DNA of 6,596 nt from an uncultured Syntrophomonadaceae bacterium (GCA_944391275.1 CALXSZ010000122.1:1-6596), one strand, 5' to 3'; shown: positions 1-6,430, numbered from the stretch's first letter. The notes: generated by a model not told the origin, from the letters alone. Numbers and translations are program-made.

Positions 1-1007
1 TTATTGCCCCGACGGCAATTTTAGAACCGGTACAGCTGGCCGGAACAACGGTGAGCCGGGCGACTTTGCACAACTTTGATATGATCCAGGAAAAAGATAT
101 TCGCGTCGGCGATCAAGTGATTGTTTATAAAGCAGGCGATATTATTCCCGAAGTGGCTTCGGTTGTAAAGGAAAAGAGACCGGAAAATACGGTTCCGGTA
201 TCCCCGCCCCAGTATTGTCCGGTTTGTTCATCACCAGCGGTGCGTTTGGAGGAAGAGGTGGCTTGGCGGTGTGAAAATATCAATTGCCCGGCACGGATGA
301 AAGAAAGCTTGATTTTTTTTGCTTCGCGTCCAGCGATGGACATAGAAGGATTAGGGCCTGCGATGGTCGAGCAGTTGCTCAAGAGTGGACTGGTGCGGAA
401 TTTGGCCGATCTCTATCGACTGGAAATGGACCAGCTGGAAAAATTGGAGCGGATGGGAAAAAAATCTTCAGAAAATCTTTTCAAGGCCATTCAGGAAAGT
501 CGTGGACGTTCGTTGGAACGATTGATTACCGCTTTAGGAATTCGGCACATTGGTGCGAAAACCGCTTCGATATTATGTCAACATTTTTCTTCTATGGAGG
601 AATTGTTGCAAGCAACCCCGGAGCAGTTGCTTTTAATTGATGAAATTGGCCCCAAAATGGCCGAGAGTTTGGTTTTGTTTTTTGCAGAACCCCATAATCG
701 GGAATTGATTGCAGAATTAAAGGCTTTGGGTGTTCAGATGCAGTCTCTTCAACCGAAAATTCAAAAAACCGCCTTGACCGGTAAAACGTTTGTATTAACC
801 GGCGCCTTGCCGGATCTAACCCGCCATGAAGCGGCGACAAGAATTGAGAAGGCTGGAGGAAAAGTCAGCGGAAGCGTCAGCAGGAAAACCGATTATGTCG
901 TAGCCGGGGAAGATCCTGGAAGCAAGTACGATAAAGCCGTGAAGTTCGGAATTCCCATTTTATCACAGGAAGATTTGCTGCAATTGTTACAGGAAAGCGA
1001 GGAGTAG
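1..1007 (+). CDS. ligA: NAD-dependent DNA ligase LigA, C-terminal half (5' end outside window)
   Basis: The protein seals nicks in duplex DNA using NAD+ as adenylate donor, in replication and repair. The reading frame is open from the window edge (first full codon at 3) to TAG at 1005-1007, giving about 334 residues, roughly half of the family's usual 670 or so. The adenylation domain with the catalytic lysine lies upstream and is not seen. Visible in order, numbered from the first codon: the OB-fold region with LAGTTVSRATLHN (about 12-24); a four-cysteine zinc finger at C72, C75, C90 and C95; tandem helix-hairpin-helix repeats (about 110-225) with IEGLG, GIRHIGAKTA and DEIGPKMAES; and a C-terminal BRCT domain (about 255-330) with GKTFVLTGALPDLTR. 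All expected domains of this half are intact. A GTG at 51 could be mistaken for a start, but it is the internal valine of the GTTVSRATLHN motif. The stop is 2 nt before nfo. Confidence 0.97.
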   Translation, partial: IAPTAILEPVQLAGTTVSRATLHNFDMIQEKDIRVGDQVIVYKAGDIIPEVASVVKEKRPENTVPVSPPQYCPVCSSPAVRLEEEVAWRCENINCPARMKESLIFFASRPAMDIEGLGPAMVEQLLKSGLVRNLADLYRLEMDQLEKLERMGKKSSENLFKAIQESRGRSLERLITALGIRHIGAKTASILCQHFSSMEELLQATPEQLLLIDEIGPKMAESLVLFFAEPHNRELIAELKALGVQMQSLQPKIQKTALTGKTFVLTGALPDLTRHEAATRIEKAGGKVSGSVSRKTDYVVAGEDPGSKYDKAVKFGIPILSQEDLLQLLQESEE

Positions 1008-1009
1008 AA

Positions 1010-1867
1010 GTGTTTAAAATCGGATGTCATTTGTCCATCTCCAAGGGATTTCTGAAGATGTGCCGGACGGCTTTGGAAATAGGCGGGAATACCTGCCAGT
1101 TTTTCAGCCGGAATCCTCGGGGTGGGAAAGCCAAAAAAATCAATGAAAAAGATATCGAAGCCGCACGGATTTTTATGCAGGAAAATCATTTTGCGCCTCT
1201 TCTGGCACATGCTCCGTATACCTTAAACGCTTGTTCGGCGGACGCTTCGATCCGTGAATTTGCGCAAAGGATTTTTAAAGATGATTTGGCGATGTTGGAG
1301 TACTTGCCGGGAACTTTATACAACTTTCATCCGGGGAGTCATGTAGGACAAGGCGTAGAGACGGGGATCAAGCAAATTACGGAAATTTTAAATCAGGTGT
1401 TGTCGGAAAAACAGCGGACCACGGTTCTATTAGAGGGAATGTCCGGGAAGGGATCTGAAATTGGTTCACGGTTTGAAGAACTGCGTCAAATTATAGACGG
1501 GGTAGAATTTTCGGATAAGATGGGCGTATGTTTGGATACTTGTCATCTTTATTCCGCGGGATATGATGTGGTGAATCATTTGGACGATGTATTGGAGGAA
1601 TTTGACAGGATCGTTGGACTGACGCGCTTAAAAGCTATTCACCTGAATGACAGTATGACGACGTTGGGCAGCCATAAGGATCGTCATGAGAAAATTGGAC
1701 AAGGTTCCATTGGAGTAGAAGCTATGGAGCGGATGATTAATCATCCGGTGCTGAGGGATTTACCGTTTTATCTGGAGACGCCCAATGAACTTTCCGGTTA
1801 TCAAGAAGAAATTCAATTGCTGCGCTCCTTGTATCAAGGAGAGTCGGCATTTGTGGAGAACATGTAA
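1010..1867 (+). CDS. nfo: Endonuclease IV (AP endonuclease, Nfo family)
   Basis: The enzyme cleaves the phosphodiester bond 5' of abasic sites in base-excision repair, using a three-metal centre in a TIM barrel. At 285 residues it has the normal full length. All nine metal ligands known for E. coli Nfo have counterparts: H67 (in HAPY), H107 (NFHPGSH), E142 (LLEGMSGKGSE), D176 and H179 (VCLDTCHLYSAGYD), H211 (HLNDS), D224 and H226 (GSHKDRHEKIGQG) and E256 (LETP). The start is GTG at 1010, supported by AGGAG at 1000-1004 inside the end of ligA with a 5-nt gap, and by the usual N-terminus (GCHLSISKGF here). No ATG suits better. Only 2 nt separate it from ligA, so the two repair genes are probably translated from one mRNA. 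The family and function are secure. Whether it responds to DNA damage cannot be read here. Confidence 0.97.
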   Translation: MFKIGCHLSISKGFLKMCRTALEIGGNTCQFFSRNPRGGKAKKINEKDIEAARIFMQENHFAPLLAHAPYTLNACSADASIREFAQRIFKDDLAMLEYLPGTLYNFHPGSHVGQGVETGIKQITEILNQVLSEKQRTTVLLEGMSGKGSEIGSRFEELRQIIDGVEFSDKMGVCLDTCHLYSAGYDVVNHLDDVLEEFDRIVGLTRLKAIHLNDSMTTLGSHKDRHEKIGQGSIGVEAMERMINHPVLRDLPFYLETPNELSGYQEEIQLLRSLYQGESAFVENM

Positions 1868-2015
1868 ATCGGGCGAATGGGATATCCTTTTGTACGGGAG
1901 GAAGCGAACCGGATCAAATCGCAGGGCTTTCTTACAGCTATCCCTTGCGCTTGGTCATATAGGTAAGAGGACGGAGAACTTTTCGTTTTGCCTGGAACCA
2001 TCAATTTAAAAAAAT
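1868..2015. other. Non-coding gap between nfo and the PC4-like gene, nothing recognised
   Basis: This stretch holds no recognisable gene, known RNA family or clear sigma-A promoter. I see a short palindrome, GGATATCC at 1880-1887, and a weak hairpin in which GCAGGG (1921-1926) could pair with CCCTTGC (1942-1948) through a one-base bulge. Neither is followed by a convincing T-run, so no terminator for nfo is evident. A 29-codon reading frame (1877-1966) lacks a good ribosome binding site. The gap, together with the tandem element after it, probably carries the start signals for the next two genes, but I cannot place a promoter with confidence. Confidence 0.4.
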
Positions 2016-2049
2016 GGATGATCTTAAATAAGGGATGATCTTAAATAGG
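2016..2049. repeat. Tandem duplication, two 17-nt units
   Basis: GGATGATCTTAAATA occurs at 2016-2030 and again at 2033-2047, exactly 17 nt apart. The full 17-nt units differ at one position (ending AG versus GG). The array ends about 10 nt before the Shine-Dalgarno of the PC4-like gene. It could be a recent slippage duplication or a paired protein-binding site in the leader. The sequence alone does not decide. Confidence 0.85.
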
Positions 2050-2058
2050 ATAGGAAAG

Positions 2059-2063
2059 AGGAG
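2059..2063 (+). promoter_or_regulatory. Ribosome binding site that fixes the ydbC-like start
   Basis: AGGAG lies 7 nt before ATG 2071. It favours that start over the in-frame ATG at 2035, which sits inside the tandem repeat and has no Shine-Dalgarno. Confidence 0.8.
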
Positions 2064-2070
2064 TGAAAAT

Positions 2071-2301
2071 ATGGCGGACGGAATTCAGTTTGAAATTGTA
2101 GCGACCATTGGAATATTAAGCGAATCATCGCGCGGTTGGAAAAAAGAAGTGAATTTGGTAAAATGGAACGGAAGAGAAGCCAAATATGATATTCGAGAAT
2201 GGTCGCCTGATCATACGCGAATGGGAAAAGGCGTAACGCTGACGGCGGAAGAATTTCAAAAACTTTGTCAGCTTGCGTCTGCTGGGGATCAAATGAAATA
2301 A
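2071..2301 (+). CDS. ydbC: YdbC-family protein with PC4 (ssDNA-binding transcriptional coactivator p15) fold
   Basis: A 76-residue protein matching from memory the YdbC/PC4-like family of Bacillota. The Lactococcus member forms a PC4-type dimer that binds single-stranded DNA. Nearly the whole protein is the domain: F/I-rich first strands (about 5-17), the conserved RGWKKEVNLVKWNG (21-34), KYDIREWSPDH (38-48), then MGKGVTLTAEEF (51-62) leading into the C-terminal helix. Basic and aromatic residues (W23, K24, K25, W32, W44) sit where the family contacts nucleic acid. The start is ATG 2071 because AGGAG is 7 nt upstream and family members begin at this point; an in-frame ATG at 2035 would add 12 unlikely residues. 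It is followed after 20 nt by an unknown membrane protein. Its precise cellular role is not established; binding of single-stranded DNA or RNA is the likely activity. Confidence 0.85.
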   Translation: MADGIQFEIVATIGILSESSRGWKKEVNLVKWNGREAKYDIREWSPDHTRMGKGVTLTAEEFQKLCQLASAGDQMK

Positions 2302-2321
2302 ATGTTTGAGGAGAAAGATGT

Positions 2322-2963
2322 ATGGGGAAAAAATCAATGTCAAAAGAAACGAATGAACCAAAGAAAAAAAGTGGAGAAAGAGTTAGATTAACCAAAAAAG
2401 AAAAGAGAAGGATTTATATTGCAATAGCGTTATCCATTCTCATGCTGGCTGCCGGGTATTTTACGATTAAAAATATTTTTGTAGTCTCCTATGATGAGGA
2501 ACTCGGCGGACTTTGGCAGCTGGAAAGAATTGTATTAGAAGAAACGGAATCTACTGAGCAAGATCAAGTGGCGTTGCAACTTTTGACGCAAGAAATGGAA
2601 GAAGGACCTGAAGCGGATTATCGTATTTTAACTCAAGACGACCCGGTTCAAACAGAAGAAGGGGAAAAAATGCTCCCGGAATTGGGCGCGTTTAAAGTGG
2701 AATTAATTGTGAATGATTTGACGGTTTTTCCGATTGTTGAAACCAGTTTGCAACAGGGGATTATTGAAATCATGCGGGAAGACGGAACACAGGGGCTATT
2801 AAAGCGGATGCAGGCGTTTTCTTTGGGAGACGGGCGCATGGCTTTTTACTTTGGTTTTGATGAAGAGCCTCAAGTAAGTTTATTTGAATCGACGAAGGAA
2901 AACGTGCGGATTCAGTTTTCACCCGTTGGTTTTTTGATTGAAAGTTCAGGAGAAACGCAATAA
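2322..2963 (+). CDS. Unknown single-pass membrane protein with large extracytoplasmic domain
   Basis: I do not recognise this 213-residue protein. It opens with a strongly basic cytoplasmic tail (13 K/R in the first 30 residues), followed by one hydrophobic segment at about 31-48 with no lipobox cysteine, so it should be an N-in, C-out anchored protein. The remaining 160 or so residues are acidic and look strand-rich. They begin LGGLWQLERI (61-70), a G-x-W opening like that of lipocalin-like beta-barrels, and end with strand-like stretches including VRIQFSPVGFLIES. A lipocalin-like fold is only a guess. The start is ATG 2322 with GAGGAG at 2308-2313, 8 nt away. It lies 20 nt after the PC4-like gene, probably in the same transcript, and is followed by a terminator. 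No catalytic motif is visible. Confidence 0.8.
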   Translation: MGKKSMSKETNEPKKKSGERVRLTKKEKRRIYIAIALSILMLAAGYFTIKNIFVVSYDEELGGLWQLERIVLEETESTEQDQVALQLLTQEMEEGPEADYRILTQDDPVQTEEGEKMLPELGAFKVELIVNDLTVFPIVETSLQQGIIEIMREDGTQGLLKRMQAFSLGDGRMAFYFGFDEEPQVSLFESTKENVRIQFSPVGFLIESSGETQ

Positions 2964-3003
2964 TTTTTTAAAGAAATGTAGTAAAAAACAAAAAAAGTGG
3001 GTT

Positions 3004-3051
3004 TAATCAGACGGTTGGTAGGTTTTGCTGAGACTGTCTGATTATTTTTTT
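3004..3051 (+). terminator. Rho-independent terminator after the unknown membrane-protein gene
   Basis: TAATCAGACGGT (3004-3015) pairs with ACTGTCTGATTA (3033-3044) over 12 bp with one G-U pair and a 17-nt loop, followed at once by a run of seven T (3045-3051). It ends the ydbC/membrane-protein unit 40 nt after the stop codon and separates it from the maf operon. An A-rich stretch before the stem (2983-2997) is too far off to make a good terminator for the other strand. Confidence 0.9.
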
Positions 3052-3080
3052 GACAGTTTCGTGAAATTTCTTCTTTTGGC

Positions 3081-3109
3081 TTGTTTTCATGAAAATTGAA
3101 TGATAGACT
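3081..3109 (+). promoter_or_regulatory. Candidate promoter of the maf-radC-mre operon
   Basis: TTGTTT (3081-3086) and TAGACT (3104-3109) are 17 nt apart, and the -10 is preceded by TG plus one base (3101-3102), an extended -10 arrangement. The boxes match consensus only partly (3 of 6 and 4 of 6). Position supports it: it follows the terminator and lies 55 nt before the maf start. A perfect TTGACA at 3050-3055 has no -10 at proper distance. Other weak A/T-rich combinations exist downstream, so the exact site is uncertain. Confidence 0.4.
3084..3095. repeat. Perfect 12-bp palindrome, possible operator
   Basis: TTTTCATGAAAA is a perfect inverted repeat overlapping the end of the candidate -35 and filling the spacer before the candidate -10 of the maf operon. 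That is a usual place for a repressor site. A shorter palindrome, GAAATTTC, lies at 3063-3070. The palindrome is seen; the operator role is inferred. Confidence 0.4.
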
Positions 3110-3152
3110 AATGGAGAATAGATATATATGAGAAAATCATAAGAAAAGAGCA

Positions 3153-3158
3153 TGAGGA
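3153..3158 (+). promoter_or_regulatory. Ribosome binding site that fixes the maf start
   Basis: TGAGGA lies 5 nt before ATG 3164. The in-frame ATG at 3152 overlaps this site and has only a purine-rich stretch right against it, so it is the poorer start. Confidence 0.65.
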
Positions 3159-3163
3159 AAAAC

Positions 3164-3775
3164 ATGAGAAAGATCGTGTTGGCCTCCGCTTCTCCGCGAC
3201 GGAGCGCTTTACTTGAACAGATTGACGCGCCTTTTACGGTGGAAACGGCAGATGTGGATGAGACAATCTATGAAGAACAGGGAGGCGCGGCGTTTTGGAC
3301 CGTTGCATTAGCGAAACGGAAAGCGCAGGCGGTTAGTCAGAGAATATTGTCAGAAGAAGCGATCCTGCTGGCAGCGGATACCATGGTGGTCTGTGAAGGG
3401 CAAATTCTGGGTAAGCCGGTTTCGGATGAAGATGCATGGAAGATGTTGCGTCTTTTGAGCGGTCGAAGGCATGAAGTTATTACGGGGTTCTATTTAAAGG
3501 ATCAACGAACCCAGCAAGAATATGCTCAGGCTGTAAAAACCGATGTGTTTTTTCGCACGTTATCCGAAGAGGAAATACAAGCTTATGTCGCATCCGGCGA
3601 GGGAAAAGATAAAGCGGGCGCTTATGCTATTCAAGGATTAGGTGCGCTATTCGTGGTGAAAATAGAAGGATGTTATTTTAACGTGGTGGGGCTTCCTTTA
3701 TCCGCCGTTTATCAAGGATTGCGGCATCTGGGCTTTGATGGATTGTTAGAAAGTCATAGAGGAATGAAGCCATGA
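3164..3775 (+). CDS. maf: Maf family nucleoside triphosphate pyrophosphatase (dTTP/UTP type)
   Basis: Maf proteins hydrolyse nucleoside triphosphates, including modified ones, to monophosphate and pyrophosphate. In Bacillus, Maf is also linked to inhibition of septum formation. The 203-residue length is normal. Visible motifs: IVLASASPRR (4-13) at the N-terminus, ADVDE (29-33), the catalytic aspartate D72 in LLAADTMVV, LGKP (82-85), SGRRHEVITG (99-108) and DKAGAYAIQGLGALFV (149-164), then FNVVGLPLS (172-180). The AGAYAIQG form fits the dTTP/UTP subgroup rather than the 7-methyl-GTP subgroup. The start is ATG 3164, giving the usual MRKIVLASASPRR with a Shine-Dalgarno 5 nt upstream; ATG 3152 would add four residues. 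Its stop overlaps the radC start in ATGA, so translation is probably coupled. It is the first gene after a terminator and thus likely heads the operon. Confidence 0.95.
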   Translation: MRKIVLASASPRRSALLEQIDAPFTVETADVDETIYEEQGGAAFWTVALAKRKAQAVSQRILSEEAILLAADTMVVCEGQILGKPVSDEDAWKMLRLLSGRRHEVITGFYLKDQRTQQEYAQAVKTDVFFRTLSEEEIQAYVASGEGKDKAGAYAIQGLGALFVVKIEGCYFNVVGLPLSAVYQGLRHLGFDGLLESHRGMKP

Positions 3776-4458
3776 CTTATCAAGTCAGAATGAAACAAAT
3801 GCCGCAGGAAGACCGTCCCCGTGAAAAATTATGGGCGCTCGGGGAGAAGAATTTAAGCGATGCGGAATTATTAGCGATTCTTTTGGGTAGTGGCAATAAA
3901 GAGATGGGTGCGTTGCAGCTTGCGGAGAGCGTATTGCAAAGTTTTCAGGGATTACGAAATCTGAACGACGCCAGCGTGGAAGAATTGATGCAAAGCGCCA
4001 AAGGAATAGGAGAAGCCAAAGCGATTACGATTAAAGCGGCGTTGGAATTAGGGCGTCGTTTGGGAAGCAGCAATCCGCATAAAGTTTTTGTTCGTTCGCC
4101 GGAAGATGTAAAAAAGTTACTTATGGAAGAAATGCGCTATTTTGACCGGGAGCATGTTCGCGTGTTGTTTTTGGACCAGAAAAGCAGACTTTTAGGAATC
4201 GAAGAAATATCCGTTGGCGGGTTGAGTTTTTCCTTTGTCTGCCCACGGGAAGTTTTTAAACCTGCCATCAAGCGAAGCAGTGCATCCGTTATTTTGGTGC
4301 ATAATCATCCCAGCGGGGATCCGGCTCCCAGCGTGAAGGACATTGAAATTACAGAACAAATGGTCCGGGCGGGAGAAATCGTGGGAATCAGTGTGATCGA
4401 TCACGTTATTATTGGTGATGGAAAATATTATAGCTTAAAAGCTTGGGGATATTTATAG
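3772..4458 (+). CDS. radC: RadC family protein (UPF0758, JAMM/MPN domain)
   Basis: A 228-residue, full-length RadC/YsxA-type protein. The N-terminus has the family stretch REKLWALGEKNLSDAELLAI (17-36), followed by a helix-hairpin-helix DNA-binding motif (about 60-96, AKGIGEAKAITIKAALELG). The C-terminal half is a JAMM metalloprotease-like domain with the complete metal motif: H177, H179, S187 and D190 in HNHPSGDPAPSVKD, and an upstream acidic residue near E145 (GIEEISVGG). Despite the old name, a direct role in recombinational repair has been disputed, and the substrate is unknown, so I give no reaction. The start ATG 3772 overlaps the maf stop by 4 nt and has AGAGGA at 3758-3763, 8 nt upstream. 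The position between maf and mreB is conserved in Bacillota. Confidence 0.95.
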   Translation: MTYQVRMKQMPQEDRPREKLWALGEKNLSDAELLAILLGSGNKEMGALQLAESVLQSFQGLRNLNDASVEELMQSAKGIGEAKAITIKAALELGRRLGSSNPHKVFVRSPEDVKKLLMEEMRYFDREHVRVLFLDQKSRLLGIEEISVGGLSFSFVCPREVFKPAIKRSSASVILVHNHPSGDPAPSVKDIEITEQMVRAGEIVGISVIDHVIIGDGKYYSLKAWGYL

Positions 4459-4495
4459 GACAATGGTGAGAGTTTAATTTCGGATGAAGATAGGT

Positions 4496-4500
4496 GGAGG
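4496..4500 (+). promoter_or_regulatory. Ribosome binding site that fixes the mreB start
   Basis: GGAGG lies 5 nt before ATG 4506. The in-frame GTG at 4494 overlaps this site and is therefore not the likely start. Confidence 0.8.
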
Positions 4501-4505
4501 CAAAG

Positions 4506-5528
4506 ATGTTTTTTAGTAAGGATATGGGAATTGATTTAGGGACGGCAAACACACTGGTTTATATTAAAGGAAAAGGGATTGTTTTACGGGAACCTTCGGT
4601 GGTTGCGATTGATAATACAAATGGAAAAGTATTGGCGGTTGGGGAAGAAGCAAAGGATATGTTGGGGCGTACACCTGGCAATATTGTAGCGATCCGGCCG
4701 ATGAAAGACGGCGTCATTGCGGATTTTGACGTAACACAGGCGATGATCAAGTATTTTATTAATAAAGTCATGGAGAACAAAATGTTTTTCGTCAAACCGC
4801 GCATGGTTATTAGCATTCCAACGGGCTGTACAACGGTAGAAGAAAGAGCCGTTCGAGAGGCCGCGCTTCAGGCGGGTGCGAAAGAAGTGTATCTGCTGGA
4901 AGAACCGATGGCAGCGGCTATAGGGGCTGAAATGCCGGTTTATGAGCCAACGGGGAATATGATTGTGGATATTGGGGGCGGAACGGCGGAAGTGGCGGTT
5001 ATTTCCTTAGGGGGGATTGTAACCGCGCGATCCGTACGCGTAGCTGGAGATAAGATGGATGAGGCCATTATTCAGCATTTGCGCAGAACGTACAATTTGT
5101 TGGTCGGGGAGAGGACCGCAGAAGATATCAAAATTTCCATTGGCTCCGCTTTATGGCAGGGGGATGAAGAGTATTATGACGTGCGAGGACGGGATCTGAT
5201 TACGGGTCTGCCTAAAACGGTCAGCATTTCTTCCAGAGAAGTGGGGATCGCATTGCAGGAACCGGTCGAAGCCATTTTAGAAGGAATTAAAGTCTGCTTG
5301 GAGAAAACTCCGCCTGAATTAGCGGCTGATATTATTGATCGGGGCATTGTATTGGCCGGAGGAGGATCCATGTTGCGCGGTTTAGATCAGTTGATTAGTC
5401 AAGAGACTTTTATGCCGGTTTATGTTTGTGAAGAACCGCTTTTAGCTGTTGCACGCGGCACAGGGAAAGCGTTGGAGAACATTGAAAACTTAAAACGATT
5501 GTTAATTTCTTCGCGTAAATCTATTTAA
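4506..5528 (+). CDS. mreB: Rod shape-determining protein MreB (bacterial actin)
   Basis: MreB is an ATP-binding actin homologue that forms membrane-bound filaments and guides lateral cell-wall synthesis in rod-shaped cells. The 340-residue length is normal. Motifs in order: phosphate-1 loop MGIDLGTANTLVYI (7-20) after a short hydrophobic N-terminus (MFF) suited to membrane contact; ISIPTG (102-107); LLEEPMAAAIGAEMPVYEPTG (130-150) with the catalytic glutamate region; phosphate-2 DIGGGTAEVAVI (155-166); GERTAEDIKISIGSA (201-215); and the adenosine motif IVLAGGGSMLRGL (281-293). All are intact. The start is ATG 4506. It follows radC by 47 nt and mreC begins 8-14 nt after it. Paralogues Mbl and MreBH share these motifs; the maf-radC-mreB-mreC order makes MreB proper the better name. 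Confidence 0.97.
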   Translation: MFFSKDMGIDLGTANTLVYIKGKGIVLREPSVVAIDNTNGKVLAVGEEAKDMLGRTPGNIVAIRPMKDGVIADFDVTQAMIKYFINKVMENKMFFVKPRMVISIPTGCTTVEERAVREAALQAGAKEVYLLEEPMAAAIGAEMPVYEPTGNMIVDIGGGTAEVAVISLGGIVTARSVRVAGDKMDEAIIQHLRRTYNLLVGERTAEDIKISIGSALWQGDEEYYDVRGRDLITGLPKTVSISSREVGIALQEPVEAILEGIKVCLEKTPPELAADIIDRGIVLAGGGSMLRGLDQLISQETFMPVYVCEEPLLAVARGTGKALENIENLKRLLISSRKSI

Positions 5529-5531
5529 TTG

Positions 5532-5536
5532 GGTGA
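5532..5536 (+). promoter_or_regulatory. Atypical ribosome binding site before mreC
   Basis: GGTGA matches the 3' part of the extended Shine-Dalgarno (AGGAGGTGATC). It lies 6 nt before TTG 5543 but directly against GTG 5537, which favours the TTG start. No AGGAGG-like site serves the GTG. Confidence 0.45.
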
Positions 5537-5542
5537 GTGATT

Positions 5543-6424
5543 TTGGGAAAATATGCCAAAATTCGAGAGTTTTGGGTTATTTTGATTTTAGTTATTACGG
5601 GATTACTCTTAATTGGCCGATTTATTACCGGGCATGAACAGAATTTTTTGGAGCGCGTTGTGGCCATGGTCTTTGCGCCTTCTCAGAGACTCGCCGTCAA
5701 CTTGGAAGAACAATTAACGGATTGGCGATATTTACTCGTGGACAAACAAATGCTAGAACAGCAGATAACGGACTTGACTGCCGAACGAGATCAATTAAAA
5801 ATGGAGAACCAGCAATTGTTGGAATATCGGAACGAAGCGGAACGTTTGCAAACTTTGTTGGGATTCCAGGAAAGCAATCCCCACCAAACTTTACTAGGGG
5901 CTCGGATTATTGCCCGTAGCCCGGACAATTGGAATCAGATGATTACGGTGGATCAGGGATACGACCAGGGGGTTCGGGAAAATATGGCGGTTGTGAGTCC
6001 GGATGGGCTGGTGGGCGTCGTTTCCAGTGTCACATCGAATACCGCGCGCGTGTATTTACTGACGGATCGCGATATTGCGGTGGGGATCATTTTGGAAGAA
6101 TCGCGCGAAACGAATGGCATTGTGGAAGGGATCGGCGTATCAGAGAAATTAAGAGTGAAAAACGTTCCCTATTATTCGTCTATGCAAGTGGGAGATAAGG
6201 TTATTACGTCCGGATTTTCTGAAATATATCCAAAAGGAATTGTTGTGGGAACCGTATCAGAAGTGACTCGAGAAGAAAATGGCCTTTTGCTTTCGGCGAC
6301 AGTTGAACCGGCTGTCTCGTTTGACGATCTGGAAGAAGTGCTGATTGTGCTTCGGTATCAAAATGTAGAAGAAGAATTAAATCAGGCGGCTACGAATCCA
6401 GAGACGATTTCGGTAGAGGAATAG
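5543..6424 (+). CDS. mreC: Rod shape-determining protein MreC
   Basis: MreC is a bitopic membrane protein that links MreB filaments inside the cell to the wall synthases outside. Read from TTG 5543 it has 293 residues, a normal length. It shows a short cytoplasmic tail, one transmembrane segment (about 10-26), a coiled coil (about 65-107) rich in Q/E/L, and the paired beta-barrel core (about 115-272) with RIIARSPDNWNQMITVDQG, SPDGLVGVV, LLTD and ITSGFSEIYPKGIVVGTV. A short acidic/polar tail ends the protein. The start is uncertain: GTG 5537 would add two residues, but TTG 5543 has the better spacing to GGTGA. It follows mreB by 14 nt (8 with the GTG start). The gap to mreD is long, at 102 nt, and holds inverted repeats. 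Confidence 0.95.
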   Translation: MGKYAKIREFWVILILVITGLLLIGRFITGHEQNFLERVVAMVFAPSQRLAVNLEEQLTDWRYLLVDKQMLEQQITDLTAERDQLKMENQQLLEYRNEAERLQTLLGFQESNPHQTLLGARIIARSPDNWNQMITVDQGYDQGVRENMAVVSPDGLVGVVSSVTSNTARVYLLTDRDIAVGIILEESRETNGIVEGIGVSEKLRVKNVPYYSSMQVGDKVITSGFSEIYPKGIVVGTVSEVTREENGLLLSATVEPAVSFDDLEEVLIVLRYQNVEEELNQAATNPETISVEE

Positions 6425-6430
6425 GGTTGC

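Noticed and set aside
284..640. 118-codon + strand reading frame inside ligA
   Set aside because: It lies in another frame wholly within the clearly coding LigA zinc-finger and HhH region, with low-complexity composition and no family resemblance.
893..1210. 105-codon minus-strand frame across the ligA-nfo junction
   Set aside because: It is antisense to two well-supported genes, has no ribosome binding site I can see, and shows no protein motif.
1877..1966. 29-codon + strand frame (begins MGYPFVREEANRIK) after nfo
   Set aside because: It has no proper Shine-Dalgarno and no recognised relative; too short to call as a gene on sequence alone.
2035..2070. Upstream in-frame ATG extending the YdbC-like protein by 12 residues
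   Set aside because: It lies within the tandem repeat without a ribosome binding site, while ATG 2071 has AGGAG at 7 nt and fits the family N-terminus.
2024..2395. 123-codon minus-strand frame opposite ydbC
   Set aside because: The F/S/L-rich translation is typical of the complement of an A/G-rich gene; the + strand PC4-like protein explains the region.
3050..3055. Perfect TTGACA that might be a -35 box
   Set aside because: It overlaps the T-run of the terminator and has no TATAAT-like hexamer 15-19 nt downstream.
3128..3142. Four-codon mini-frame (ATG to TAA) in the maf leader
   Set aside because: No Shine-Dalgarno is visible and such a short frame is expected by chance; not enough for a leader peptide claim.
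4192..4404. 70-codon minus-strand frame opposite the RadC JAMM domain
   Set aside because: Antisense shadow of a strongly conserved coding region, with no motif of its own.
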